The translations under genes were made by a program, and so were the position numbers. From Benzoatithermus flavus (GTDB lineage Bacteria > Pseudomonadota > Alphaproteobacteria > Geminicoccales > Geminicoccaceae): a DNA stretch of 64,000 bases. Below are positions 49,036 through 58,333 of this stretch, piece by piece (position 1 is the first letter of the stretch; each line of letters starts with the position of its first letter). Below the pieces are notes generated by a model. The model saw only the letters and a list, made by a program, of their open reading frames with translations, made no database searches and was not told the DNA's origin. The stretch lies in NCBI RefSeq assembly GCF_037908215.1, contig NZ_JBBLZC010000012.1, positions 1 to 64,000 on the forward strand, in the 5' to 3' direction.

Positions 49036-51857
49036 GGACCGACGTTCTGCTCCCGACCCTGGGCTGCTGGGTCCACGACGACCAGGGCCGCGTCGGCATG
49101 GCGCTGGAGGTGCGCGCCGAGGGCGAGCGCAGCCTCGTCCACTTCCGCTACGGCGCGCGCGACCTCGTATGGATCGAGGCGAAGGCGCTGCGCTCGGCGT
49201 TCGCGCCCGGAATGCAGGTCGAGCACGTGCCATCGAGCCCGGTGGCGCGGTCGCTGGGCCTGGGCGAGGTGCGCGCGACCCGCGTGCTCGCCGGCTGCGA
49301 GCAGGTCCTGGTGCAATTCCTCGAGCAGGGTACGTGCCGCTGGCTGCCCTACCAGACGCTGCGGCGGGTCAAGCCGGTCGAGGATCGTCTGCTGCGTGGC
49401 GAGGTCGGGACCTTCCCCGATCATGCCGAGCGCTTCCGGCTGCGCGTCCTGGCCCATGCGCTCGAGATCTGGGATCGGAACACGGGCGCTCTCGGCCGCC
49501 TCGACATCGATCCTCTGCCGCACCAGATCCGCCTCGCCCACAAGGTGCTGACCTCGGGCAACCCGAACTGGCTGATCGCCGACGATGTCGGCCTCGGCAA
49601 GACGATCGAGGTCGGGCTGATCCTGCACGGCCTGGCACGACGCAACCGAGCGCGGCGGGTGCTGATCGTCTGCCCCGCACCCTTGGTGCGGCAATGGCAG
49701 GACGAGATGCGGCTCAAGTTCGGGCAGCATTACGAGATCTACGGGCGAGACTTCCAGGTGCCCGAGCCGAGCTACTGGCGGCTGCACGACAAGGTGATCG
49801 TTTCCTTGGATCTCGCCAAGCGCGACAAGGTGAGAGGAGACTTGTGCGCCGCCGGTGGCTGGGACGTCGTGATCTTCGACGAGGCGCACCGGCTCGGACG
49901 CGACGACAATGGCGAGTGCACCCAGCGCCACCGGCTGGCCCAGGAGCTGCGGCGGCAGACGCCTGCCATGCTGCTGCTGACCGCGACCCCGCACCAGGGC
50001 AAGACGCCGCGCTTCGCGGCTCTCCTCAAGCTCGTCCGCCCCGAGCTGCGCCGGGCGTTCTCGACCCTCGAGGCCAATCCGGAGATCGTGGCGGAGGTGG
50101 TCTTGCGCAACCGCAAGACCAGGGTGACCGATGCCGCCGGAAAGCCCCTGTTCCACGGCCACGAGACGCATCGGATCGCGGTCGAGCCCGGCCCGGCCTC
50201 GCTCGCCTTCATGGACGAGCTGACGCGCTATCTCCGCCACGGCTACGCCGTCGGTGAAAGAGCGGGCGACCGTGGGCGTGCGATCGGCTTCATGATGACG
50301 ACCTACCGCAAGCTCGCCTCGTCGAGCATCGCCGCCATCACGACGGCGCTCCTGGGCCGCTGGCAGCGGCTGCAGGCTGCCCAGCGCGCGAATGCCGCAC
50401 CCGATCTCGAGACTCTGATCGAGGCGAGCGAGGCGACCCCGGACGGCCTCGCCGATCAGCCCGACCTCTTTGCAGGCGCAGCCTTCTTCGAGGGCGAGGC
50501 GGCACAGATCCTCCGGCTTCTCCGCCTGGCCGAGCCGATCTGGCCCCATGACGAGAAGCTCCGGGTGTTCATCGACCAGATCGCCGCACCCGTCTTCCGC
50601 TCCGGCCGCAAGCTGCTCGTCTTCACCGAGTATCGGGCGACGCAGACCTACCTCCGGGAGGCGCTGCTGCGCGCCCTGCCCGAGGCCGGCGAGGCGGTCC
50701 TGATCAACGGCACGATGAGCCTCGACGAGAAGCTCGCGAGCATCGAGCGCTTCACGGCCGACGCCGCGTTCCTGATCTCGACCGAGGCCGGCGGCGAGGG
50801 CCTGAACCTGCAGGAGCGCTGCCATGTCATGGCCAACTACGACCTGCCCTGGAACCCGTCGCGGCTCGTGCAGCGGATCGGGCGGCTCTACCGCTACGGC
50901 CAGAAGCACCGGGTGATCGTGTTCAACCTCCACACCCAGGACAGCTTCGACGCCAAGGCGCTCGGCCTGATGCTCGACCGGGTGCAGGTGATGGCGCGCG
51001 ATCTCGCCGCGGTCGGCGCCGAGTTCCGCGAGGCGATGGAAGCCGAGATCCTGGGCGAGCTGCTCGAGAGCATCGAGATCGAGCCGATCCTGGAGCGGGC
51101 GATGAGGACACGGCCCGAGCTCGGCGCCGCCGAGATCGATCGCGCGCTCGAGGAGGCGCGGCAGGCCCGGTCGCTGCAGGACGAGCTGCTCTCGTTCGCG
51201 ACCGGCTTCGACGGTTCCTCGTCTTCCGCCACGTTCGGCATCGACCGGCGCCATGTCGCGGCCTTCCTCGGCGCGATGCTGCCGAGGATCGGTGCCCGGA
51301 ACGTCGAGCCCGTGCATCAGGGCCGTGCCTTGAGCTTCGAGCTCCCCGACGAGCTCGTCGGCGTCTTCCCCGAATTGGGGCGGCGCCGGTCGGTCACGAT
51401 AGCGCTCGACCGCGATCTGGCTCGCCATCATCGCGAGATGCTACCAGTGGATCTCGACGGCAGCCTGTTCCGGCATCTGCTCGACACGGCCAAGGCACGC
51501 GCGTTCGACGGGCTCTATGCCGCAGCGCGTGCCGGCCGGATCCCGGCCTGGGTCGCGGTGCACCATCTGCGTTGGCAGAACGAGCGGGGCGAGCTGCTCG
51601 AGGATGAACTCGTCGCGAGCTGCTGCGAGGCCGGTGGCGAGAGCGGCCGGCCGCTCTCGCCCGAAGAGCTCGGCAGCCTGCTGCTGATGCCGCTCGAGAG
51701 CGCGACGCCGACGGCTTCGGCGCCACGAATGGAGGTCGACACCGCCTTGCGGCAGGCGTTCGAAACGACGGTAGCGCGGGTCACGACCTGGCATCGTCAG
51801 CCCGCGTCGGCGTTCCTGCTCGCCGCCGCCGAGGCCGGGAGCGAGGGCGCCCCCTGA
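49032..51857 (+). CDS. SNF2/RapA-like helicase
   Basis: A 941-residue superfamily 2 ATPase of the SNF2 type. An N-terminal beta-rich region (about residues 1-120, VHFRYGARDLVWIEAKALRS) recalls the RapA Tudor-like domains. Motif I is LIADDVGLGKTIEVGLILHG (183-202), DEAH is at 283-286, motif III LLLTATPHQGKT at 315-324, and the C-terminal lobe has KLLVFTEYRATQTYL, FLISTEAGGEGLNLQERCHV and RLVQRIGRLYRYGQKHRV. The last 250 residues are unassigned. RapA recycles RNA polymerase, while DrmD of DISARM is a related defence ATPase; neither identity is proved. It forms an operon with the unrecognised gene upstream. Confidence 0.88.
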   Translation: MRTDVLLPTLGCWVHDDQGRVGMALEVRAEGERSLVHFRYGARDLVWIEAKALRSAFAPGMQVEHVPSSPVARSLGLGEVRATRVLAGCEQVLVQFLEQGTCRWLPYQTLRRVKPVEDRLLRGEVGTFPDHAERFRLRVLAHALEIWDRNTGALGRLDIDPLPHQIRLAHKVLTSGNPNWLIADDVGLGKTIEVGLILHGLARRNRARRVLIVCPAPLVRQWQDEMRLKFGQHYEIYGRDFQVPEPSYWRLHDKVIVSLDLAKRDKVRGDLCAAGGWDVVIFDEAHRLGRDDNGECTQRHRLAQELRRQTPAMLLLTATPHQGKTPRFAALLKLVRPELRRAFSTLEANPEIVAEVVLRNRKTRVTDAAGKPLFHGHETHRIAVEPGPASLAFMDELTRYLRHGYAVGERAGDRGRAIGFMMTTYRKLASSSIAAITTALLGRWQRLQAAQRANAAPDLETLIEASEATPDGLADQPDLFAGAAFFEGEAAQILRLLRLAEPIWPHDEKLRVFIDQIAAPVFRSGRKLLVFTEYRATQTYLREALLRALPEAGEAVLINGTMSLDEKLASIERFTADAAFLISTEAGGEGLNLQERCHVMANYDLPWNPSRLVQRIGRLYRYGQKHRVIVFNLHTQDSFDAKALGLMLDRVQVMARDLAAVGAEFREAMEAEILGELLESIEIEPILERAMRTRPELGAAEIDRALEEARQARSLQDELLSFATGFDGSSSSATFGIDRRHVAAFLGAMLPRIGARNVEPVHQGRALSFELPDELVGVFPELGRRRSVTIALDRDLARHHREMLPVDLDGSLFRHLLDTAKARAFDGLYAAARAGRIPAWVAVHHLRWQNERGELLEDELVASCCEAGGESGRPLSPEELGSLLLMPLESATPTASAPRMEVDTALRQAFETTVARVTTWHRQPASAFLLAAAEAGSEGAP

Positions 51858-51876
51858 CCCGAGGGCGGCACCACCT

Positions 51877-52623
51877 TCAGATCATATAGTCGCCGCCGTT
51901 GGGGTTGATGGTGGCGCCGATGAAGTAGGAGCCCTCGTCGGAAGCCAGGAGGAGGGCCGCCGGCGCGATCTCGTGGACCTCGCCGAAGCGGCCGATCGGC
52001 AGCTCCTTCTTCTTCATCTCGAGCCAGCTCTGCGGCAGGGAGCGCAGGAGCGGCGTGTTGATCGGGCCGGGGTTGATGCAGTTCACCGTGATTCCGTCGC
52101 GCGCGACCTCGTAGGCCAGGGACTTCGTGAAACCCATGATCCCGGCCTTGGCGGCGCAGTAGTGCGCCATGGTCGGGCCGCCCTTGTGCGCGAGCTGGGA
52201 GGAGAGATTGATGATCCGCCCCCAGCCCTTCTTCCTCATGCCCGACAGCACCTCGCGCGTGCACAGGAACGTGCCGCGCAGGTGCACGGCGATCATCCGG
52301 TCGAACATCTCGGTGGACATGGTCTCGACCGGGCTGGTCGTGTCCATGCCGGCGTTGTTGACCAGGATGTCGATGGTACCCAGCTCGCGCGTGATCGCCT
52401 GGAACGCCGCCTTGACGGCGGTCTCGTCGGCGACGTCGGCCGCGGCACCCGCGGTCTTGACGCCGTGTCGCGCCAGTTCCTCGGCCGTGGCCTCGGTCTT
52501 GCCGGCATCGAGGTCGATCACGCCGATATTGGCCCCTTCCTGCGCGAACAGCCCGGCGATGGCGCGGCCGATGCCGCTGCACGCACCGGTGACGACCGCG
52601 GTCTTGCCGCTCAGCTTGCCCAT
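51877..52623 (-). CDS. short-chain dehydrogenase/reductase
   Basis: A 248-residue classical SDR. The cofactor loop TGACSGIGRAIAG is at residues 13-25, NNAG near 88, catalytic Ser in IINLSSQLAHKGG, and Tyr/Lys in HYCAAKAGIMGFTK. The aspartate in GVIDLDAGKTEA suggests NAD preference. FabG-like oxidoreductases of this kind act on many substrates. It begins 13 bases inside the end of the ABC ATPase gene, so it belongs to the transporter operon and probably oxidises the imported compound or a product of it. Confidence 0.9.
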   Translation of the reverse strand: MGKLSGKTAVVTGACSGIGRAIAGLFAQEGANIGVIDLDAGKTEATAEELARHGVKTAGAAADVADETAVKAAFQAITRELGTIDILVNNAGMDTTSPVETMSTEMFDRMIAVHLRGTFLCTREVLSGMRKKGWGRIINLSSQLAHKGGPTMAHYCAAKAGIMGFTKSLAYEVARDGITVNCINPGPINTPLLRSLPQSWLEMKKKELPIGRFGEVHEIAPAALLLASDEGSYFIGATINPNGGDYMI

Positions 52624-53663
52624 GTCCCCCTCTCTCGGCCCGTGGCCGGCGTCAGGATGCGCTCGGCCTCGATCTGGAAACGCTCGAAATAGTCCATCGT
52701 CTGCGCAACCGCCGCCACGTCCTGGTGCCGCCAGCAGCGGACACGGTGGCCCGGTGCCACCGGATCGGCCGGCGGCATGTCGCTGCAGCGCGGAATCGCG
52801 AGCGGGCAGCGGCCCTCGAGCGGGCAGCCCGTCGGCAGGTCGATCGGGCTCGGGATCTCGCCCTCGAGCCGGATCGTGCTCTCGCGCCGCAGCGCGGGGT
52901 TCGGCAGGAGCACCGACGCGAGCAGGCCCACGGAGTAGGGATGGCGCGGCTGCGCGAACAGCTCGGCCGCCGGCCCCTCCTCGACGATCGAGCCCAAGTA
53001 CAGCACGGCGACGCGGTGGCTGAGGTAGCGCACCGTGCTGAGGTCGTGCGAGATGAAGAGGTAGGCCGTGCCCAGCTCCTTCTGCAGCCGGATCAGAAGG
53101 TCGATGATCTCGGCGCGAGCGCTGGGATCCAGAGCCGAGGTCGGCTCGTCGAGCACAATGAGCTCGGGATCGGAGACGATGGCACGCGCGATGCCGATCC
53201 TCTGCTGCAGACCCATGCTGAGCTCGGCCGGATAGCGGTCGAGCAGGCGTTCCGGCAGGCCGACCCGCCGGGCGGCGAGGCGCACGGCCTGCTCGCGCTC
53301 GGCCCGGTTCCTGCCCAAGGCGACGAGCGGCTCGCCGATCGTCTCGCCGACGACGATGCGCGGATCGAGCGATTCGGCGGGCTCCTGGAAGACGAGCTGC
53401 ATCCGGCCGCGCAAAGAGGGCGAGCGCACGGTGCGTCGGCCGCCCATGGGCTCGCCCTTGAAGCGGATGACACCGCCCGTGGGCCGGATCAGGCCGAGCA
53501 CGCAGCGGCCGATCGTGGTCTTGCCGGAGCCGGACTCGCCCACCAGCGCCAGGGTCTCGCCGGCCGCGACCGTGAAGTCGACCCCGTTCACGGCCTGGAC
53601 GACCTTGCCGTGGCCGATCGGGAAATGCTGGACCAGGCCTTCGACCTCGAGCAGGGCGGTCAT
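52611..53663 (-). CDS. peptide-type ABC transporter ATPase (DppF/OppF-like)
   Basis: A 350-residue ATPase of the Dpp/Opp importer family. Walker A is GESGSGKT at 42-49, the Q loop is VFQEP, Walker B is LIVLDEP near 168 and the switch His is in YLFISHDLST, all canonical. The signature is LSMGLQQR at 148-155 instead of LSGGQQQR, an unusual Gly-to-Met change. The C-terminal cysteine motif (CPLEGRCPLAIPRC) can bind a 4Fe-4S cluster as in other Opp ATPases. It pairs with the ATPase encoded immediately upstream. Confidence 0.92.
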   Translation of the reverse strand: MTALLEVEGLVQHFPIGHGKVVQAVNGVDFTVAAGETLALVGESGSGKTTIGRCVLGLIRPTGGVIRFKGEPMGGRRTVRSPSLRGRMQLVFQEPAESLDPRIVVGETIGEPLVALGRNRAEREQAVRLAARRVGLPERLLDRYPAELSMGLQQRIGIARAIVSDPELIVLDEPTSALDPSARAEIIDLLIRLQKELGTAYLFISHDLSTVRYLSHRVAVLYLGSIVEEGPAAELFAQPRHPYSVGLLASVLLPNPALRRESTIRLEGEIPSPIDLPTGCPLEGRCPLAIPRCSDMPPADPVAPGHRVRCWRHQDVAAVAQTMDYFERFQIEAERILTPATGRERGTWAS

Positions 53664-53665
53664 GG

Positions 53666-54640
53666 TCAGCGTTCCACCGGATAATGGCAGCGGACGAAGT
53701 GGCCCGGCGCCAGCTCCCGCAAGACGGGATGCTCGGCGCGGCAGTGCGGTTGCGCCCGCACGCAGCGCGGCGCGAACGGGCAGCCCCGCTCGGCGGGGCG
53801 CGTGTCCGTGGCGGGCTCGGCCTCCTTCAGCCAGTAGCTCCGCAGCCGCGGGTTGTGGGAGAAGGCCGCGAGCAGGAGCACGGTGTAAGGGTGCACGGGG
53901 TTGGCGAAGAACGAGGCGCGAGGTGCGATCTCGACGATCTCGCCGCCATAGATCACCGCGACCCGGTCGCAGAAATGCGCCGTGATGCCGATGTCGCGGG
54001 TGATGAACAGCATGGCGGTGCGGTGCTTCTCCACCAGGCGCTGCAGGAGCTCCAGCACCTGTGCCTGCACCGTGACGTCGAGGCCGCTCGTGGCATCGTC
54101 CGAGATGACGAAGCGGGGCTCGCAGATCAGGGCTATCGCCATCACCACGCGCTGCGCCATGCCGCCCGAGAGCTCGTGCGGGTAGGCATCGTAGCGCCGC
54201 TCCGGGTCCGGAATGCGGACCTCCTTCAGCATGTCGATCACCCGCTTCCGCAGTGCCTTGCCACCGAGGCCGGTATGATACTTCAGGACGTTGCCGATCT
54301 GCTGGCCGACGGTGAGCAGCGGATTGAGCTCGCTCCTGGGGTTCGCGATCACCATGGCCATCGAGCGGCCACGCAGCGTGCGCAGGCGCTCGGGGTCGAG
54401 GGCGGCGAGGTTCTGGCCCTCGAAGCGGATCCGGCCTCCGGCGATGCGGCCCGGCGGCGGGACGAGCTGCATGATGGCGCGAGCGAGCGTGGTCTTGCCG
54501 GAGCCGGATTCGCCCACGAGGCCCACGATCTCCTGGCGCAGAATCGCGAGATCCAGGCCTTTGACCGCCCGCACCGGCGGCATGCCGTAGCGCGGGAACT
54601 CGACCTCGAGCCCCTCGACGTCGATCACGGGCTCGCTCAT
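53666..54640 (-). CDS. peptide-type ABC transporter ATPase (DppD/OppD-like) with degenerate catalytic residues
   Basis: A 324-residue ATPase with intact Walker A (GESGSGKT, 43-50) and signature (LSGGMAQR, 157-164), but three catalytic positions differ from the family: the Q loop reads MVIANPRSELNP (Gln to Ala), Walker B reads FVISDDATSGLD (catalytic Glu to Asp), and the switch loop reads LFITRDIGI (His to Arg). A C-terminal CPFAPRCVRAQPHC motif is present. It probably binds but barely hydrolyses ATP at its own site. It overlaps the permease gene by four bases. Confidence 0.92.
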   Translation of the reverse strand: MSEPVIDVEGLEVEFPRYGMPPVRAVKGLDLAILRQEIVGLVGESGSGKTTLARAIMQLVPPPGRIAGGRIRFEGQNLAALDPERLRTLRGRSMAMVIANPRSELNPLLTVGQQIGNVLKYHTGLGGKALRKRVIDMLKEVRIPDPERRYDAYPHELSGGMAQRVVMAIALICEPRFVISDDATSGLDVTVQAQVLELLQRLVEKHRTAMLFITRDIGITAHFCDRVAVIYGGEIVEIAPRASFFANPVHPYTVLLLAAFSHNPRLRSYWLKEAEPATDTRPAERGCPFAPRCVRAQPHCRAEHPVLRELAPGHFVRCHYPVER

Positions 54641-55647
54641 CCGCGCGTCCTCGGGTCGATGAAGAAATAGACGAGATCGACGACGAGATAGATGAACAGC
54701 GACAGCACGGCCGAGTAGAGGACGAAGCCCAGGACCGGATTGAGGTCGGCGTTCAGCACGCCCTGAACGGCGTACTGGCCGGCCCCGCCCCAACTGAAGA
54801 CGATCTCGACCAGGACGGCTCCACCGATCAGAAAGCCGTAGAGCACGCTCACGATGGTGATCACCGAAGGCAGGGCGTTGCGGAAGGCCTGGCGGACGAC
54901 GACCCGGTGCGGCAGGCCGCAGAGCTCGGCATAGCGGCTGAAATCGGCTTCCAGCATCCGCTCGGTCGTGGCCTGGGTCATCTTGAGGATCGGTCCGGCG
55001 TTGATGAGGCCCAAGGTCAGCACGGGCAGTACGAGATGGCCGGCGGCGCTGCGGAAAGCCTCTCCGTTGCCGGCGAGGGCGCTGTCGATCAGAAGGGCAC
55101 CCGTCGCCGGTTCGGGCGGCAGGATGGCGAGATCGATGCGGCCCAGAGGGGCCGGCGCCCAGCCGAGCAGCGTGTAGAAGACGTAGATCAGCACGAGCGC
55201 CAGCCAGAAGTCGGGCAAAGCCCCCGCGAGCAGGCCGTAATAGTCGGCACCGGCTCGCAGGAAGCCCCGCTTGTAGCGGGCACCGGCGACACCCAAGGGG
55301 ATGCCGATCAGGAGCGCTACGAACAGACCCAGGGTCACGAGCTCGAGCGTGGCCGGGAAGCGCTGCGCCAGATCCTGGGTCACCGGCAGCGTGGTCTGCC
55401 ACGACATGCCGAGATCGCCGTGCAGCACCTTGCCGAGATAGATCAGGAACTGCTCGATGATCGAGCGGTCCAGGCCGAGCTCGGCCCGAAGCTTCGCCAG
55501 CCCCTCCGGCGTCGCGAACGGTCCCAGCATCAAAACGGCGGGATCGCCCGGGATGAGCTTCACCATGAGGAAGCTCACGAACAGGATGCCGACGAGCTGC
55601 GGCACCACGAACAGGAGGCGCTGGCCGAGATAGGAGAGGAGCGTCAC
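54637..55647 (-). CDS. peptide-type ABC transporter permease (DppB/OppB-like)
   Basis: A 336-residue permease with six membrane helices. The N-terminal helix (LLFVVPQLVGILFVSFLMV) is followed by the periplasmic LGLDRSIIEQFLIYLGKVLH segment typical of DppB, and the EAA loop that contacts the ATPase is near ELCGLPHRVVVRQAFRNALP. The GTG at 55647 has GGAGG upstream and overlaps the DppC-like stop by four bases. With the partner permease it forms the transmembrane channel of the importer. Confidence 0.93.
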   Translation of the reverse strand: MTLLSYLGQRLLFVVPQLVGILFVSFLMVKLIPGDPAVLMLGPFATPEGLAKLRAELGLDRSIIEQFLIYLGKVLHGDLGMSWQTTLPVTQDLAQRFPATLELVTLGLFVALLIGIPLGVAGARYKRGFLRAGADYYGLLAGALPDFWLALVLIYVFYTLLGWAPAPLGRIDLAILPPEPATGALLIDSALAGNGEAFRSAAGHLVLPVLTLGLINAGPILKMTQATTERMLEADFSRYAELCGLPHRVVVRQAFRNALPSVITIVSVLYGFLIGGAVLVEIVFSWGGAGQYAVQGVLNADLNPVLGFVLYSAVLSLFIYLVVDLVYFFIDPRTRG

Positions 55648-56591
55648 GCGGCGCCTCCTCGCACGGCCTCGAGCCGGCTCGCGAGACGGCGGCGGCGGGC
55701 GGGATCGGACAGGACCTCGATCGAGGAGCCCACGAGCGAGAAGCCGAACACGGTGACGGCGAGCGCCAGGCCCGGAAAGATCGACGGCCACCAGTGGCCG
55801 GTGACGATGTTCTGGTAGCCCATGGCGATCATGCTGCCCCATTCGGGGGTGGGCGCCTTGACGCCGGCGCCGATGAAGCTGAGCGCGGCCGTGAGCAGCA
55901 CCGACCAGCCCACGTTGACCGAGAGCTGGGCCAGCACCGGTGCCATGGCGTTCGGGACGATGTGGCGGGCGATGATGCGGCCGTCCGAGAGCCCGGCGAG
56001 CCAGGCCGCCTCGACGTAGCGCATGGTGCGGATGCTCATCACCTGCGTGCGCATCAGGCGCAAGTAAATGGGCGCGTTGACGAAGGCGATCGCCAGCACG
56101 ATCGACTGCAGGCTCTGCCCGAACACGGCGACGAGAGCGATCGCGAACACGAACACGGGAAAGGCCTGGAGCACGTCGGCCGCACGCATGACGAAGCCGG
56201 CGCCGAACCGTGCCACCCTGCCCATCGTCTGATAGTAGCCGACCAGCGCCCCCAGCGTGGCGCCGATCACCGCCGAGAGCAGCGTGCCCAGGATTGCGAT
56301 CGAGAGATCGATCCGGGGTGCCCAGAGCACGCGCGAGAGCACGTCCATGCCGGTGGCGTCGGTGCCCATGAGGTGCGGCCAGCCCGGCGGCTGCAGGAAG
56401 GCCGTGGGGTCCGCGACCTCGGGCGGGAAGGGCGCCACCCAGGGGGCGAGGACGGCCAGCACGATCACGGTCGCGACGATGGCGTAGCCAAACGCGAAGC
56501 TCGGGTGTGTGCGCAGAACGGCGAGGAAAAAGGCGAGGCGGCGGTTGCCGCCGCCGCCCGCCTTGCCCGTCATGACGGCTTCAGGCTGCAT
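55644..56591 (-). CDS. peptide-type ABC transporter permease (DppC/OppC-like)
   Basis: A 315-residue permease with an N-terminal OppC-type extension, PPGWPHLMGTDATGMDVLSR near residue 68, and five further membrane helices. The EAA coupling loop is EAAWLAGLSDGRIIARHIVP. The segment ALSFIGAGVKAPTPEWGSMI is a family hallmark. It lies 12 bases after the substrate-binding protein gene and overlaps dppB-like by four bases. Confidence 0.93.
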   Translation of the reverse strand: MQPEAVMTGKAGGGGNRRLAFFLAVLRTHPSFAFGYAIVATVIVLAVLAPWVAPFPPEVADPTAFLQPPGWPHLMGTDATGMDVLSRVLWAPRIDLSIAILGTLLSAVIGATLGALVGYYQTMGRVARFGAGFVMRAADVLQAFPVFVFAIALVAVFGQSLQSIVLAIAFVNAPIYLRLMRTQVMSIRTMRYVEAAWLAGLSDGRIIARHIVPNAMAPVLAQLSVNVGWSVLLTAALSFIGAGVKAPTPEWGSMIAMGYQNIVTGHWWPSIFPGLALAVTVFGFSLVGSSIEVLSDPARRRRLASRLEAVRGGAA

Positions 56592-56603
56592 CCTTCTTCC
56601 TGC

Positions 56604-58265
56604 TCAGGCGCGGCTGAAGTCCTGGAAACGGATGTTGTTCGAGGTGTAGTAGGTCCAGCCCTTGAGGTTGGCTTTGCGCGCCATCGTGTAATTCGGGTAG
56701 GCGACGAAGGTCCAGGGCGCCTCGTCCATGATGATCGCCTGCGCCTTCCTCGTCACCTCGAGCCGGATCTCGTCGTCGGCGGTCGATGCCGCCTGGGCCA
56801 GCAGCCCGTCGACCTCGGGGTTGCTGTAATTGCTGTAGTTCACGTACGACTTGCTGTCGAAATAAAGAGTGAGCGAGTAGCCGGGGTCCGGGCACCACGG
56901 GCTGTCGACGTAGAAGATCATCGGCTGCTTGCGCTCGGTGACGGCGTTGTAGAACGAGCCCGCCGGCACCTTCTTGAGCTCGAGCTCGACCCCGATCTGG
57001 CGCAAGGACGTCTGATAGATGATGGCGATCGGCTCCTGCACCGGGTCGCCGGCGTTGTAGGCGAGCGAGGTCTTGAAGCCGTCGCCGTAGCCTGCCCTGG
57101 CGAGCAGCTCCTTCGCCTTGTCGAGATTGTAGGAATAGTCGACCAGCTTGCCGGCGTAGCCCGGATAGATGTTGGGCATGCAGCCATCCAGCGGGCTCGC
57201 GAGGCCCTGGAACACCGACTTCATCACGTCGGCCTGCGGGAAGGCGTAGTTCATGGCCCGGCGCACGTCGACCTTGTCGAAGGGGGCCATCTTCGCGTTG
57301 AGCTCGATCCAGATCATGAACGAGGCCGGCACGGTCTCGACCGCGACGTTCGGCACGCCCTTGAGGCTGATGATCTCGAGCGGCTGGAGGTACTGGGCGA
57401 TGTCCACGGCCCCGCCGCGCAGGAGCTGCACGCGCGCCGCCGAGGTCGGCACCTCTTTGAACACCACCGTGTCGATCGCGGGCTTGCCGGCATAGTAGTC
57501 GGACCGCGCCTTGAACACGGCCTGCTGCCCGCGCACGAGCTGCTGGAGCTGGTAAGGGCCGAAGCCGGCGCTGTTGTTCTCGATGAACTTCCGCGCCCAA
57601 GGATCGTCGCCGCCACCGACCTCCTTGCACTTCTTGCTGTCGTAGACCGGGGTGTAGAGGTTGGTGTGGATCTTGAGGAGCAAGGGGTTGGGAGCGTCGA
57701 TGTTGAACGAGACGACGTACTTGCTCTCGACCCGCACGTCCTCGGGCTTCGTGAGCCCGCTCACCTTGGTGTAGAAGGCGCCCAAGGCTCCGAGCGCGAA
57801 CGCCCGGTCCCAGGTCCACTTCACGTCCTCGGCCGTGAGCTCGTTGCCCCAATTGCTCTTCACCCCTTCGCGCAGCTTGAAGCGCGCCCAGCGTCCCTGC
57901 GGGTCGAGCTCCCAGCTCTCGGCGAGCTTGCCGTACATGTTGACCCCGCCGGGCTTGTCGGCGTGGTACGCGATGTCCTCGCGCAAGGCGGTCGGCACGT
58001 TGGGATCCGGGATCTTGTTGAAGCCCAGGAGCCCGTCGTAGAGGGCGGCGATCGCCTCGAACGTGCCGAGGCTCACGTCGAAGTTGCAGTCGAGGCTCTG
58101 CGGTGTGGCAGGTGCCGCCACCACCATGGTCGAGCCGGCCTGAGCCAGGGCTCGCGGGATCGAGAGGATGCGCGGCATCGCGGCCGCCGCGGCGATGGCC
58201 GAGCTGGTCTCGAAGAACCGTCGCCGGTCGAGATGGAGTCGGGGACGACGAGCCTCTTCCGACAT
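56604..58265 (-). CDS. ABC transporter substrate-binding protein, family 5
   Basis: A 553-residue periplasmic family 5 solute-binding protein. The N-terminus has twin arginines (LDRRRFFETSSAIAAAAAMP), so it is a probable Tat substrate. Family segments include WARFKLREGVKSNWGNELTA, DVKWTWDRAFALG, NSAGFGPYQLQQ, VRRAMNYAFPQADVM and the C-terminal DEAPWTFVAYPNY. GGAGGCATC precedes the ATG. Family 5 proteins bind peptides but also opines, sugars and nickel; the ligand here is unknown. It heads the five-gene transport operon with an SDR at the end, diverging from a GntR regulator. Confidence 0.93.
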   Translation of the reverse strand: MSEEARRPRLHLDRRRFFETSSAIAAAAAMPRILSIPRALAQAGSTMVVAAPATPQSLDCNFDVSLGTFEAIAALYDGLLGFNKIPDPNVPTALREDIAYHADKPGGVNMYGKLAESWELDPQGRWARFKLREGVKSNWGNELTAEDVKWTWDRAFALGALGAFYTKVSGLTKPEDVRVESKYVVSFNIDAPNPLLLKIHTNLYTPVYDSKKCKEVGGGDDPWARKFIENNSAGFGPYQLQQLVRGQQAVFKARSDYYAGKPAIDTVVFKEVPTSAARVQLLRGGAVDIAQYLQPLEIISLKGVPNVAVETVPASFMIWIELNAKMAPFDKVDVRRAMNYAFPQADVMKSVFQGLASPLDGCMPNIYPGYAGKLVDYSYNLDKAKELLARAGYGDGFKTSLAYNAGDPVQEPIAIIYQTSLRQIGVELELKKVPAGSFYNAVTERKQPMIFYVDSPWCPDPGYSLTLYFDSKSYVNYSNYSNPEVDGLLAQAASTADDEIRLEVTRKAQAIIMDEAPWTFVAYPNYTMARKANLKGWTYYTSNNIRFQDFSRA

Positions 58266-58323
58266 GATGCCTCCTTGCGTCGCGCATGGGTTCGATGCCG
58301 TGGGGCCGCCCGAGCATCCCCAC

Positions 58324-58333
58324 TGGTCAGACC
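58324..58333. promoter_or_regulatory. putative GntR operator, site 1 (TGGTCAGACC)
   Basis: TGGTCAGACC is a near-palindrome of the FadR/GntR operator type (TGGT-N-ACC). It lies 59 bases upstream of the solute-binding protein gene start. The identical sequence recurs at 58467-58476. Confidence 0.6.

Noticed and set aside
48777..51431. An 884-codon open frame antisense to the SNF2-like helicase.
   Set aside because: It mirrors the codon bias of the helicase gene, and the translation is rich in Arg/Gly/His/Glu without a fold signature.
49032..51857. DrmD of a DISARM defence system.
   Set aside because: No drmA, drmB, drmC or methylase gene is nearby; only the ATPase superfamily is shared. I keep it as an undetermined cassette.
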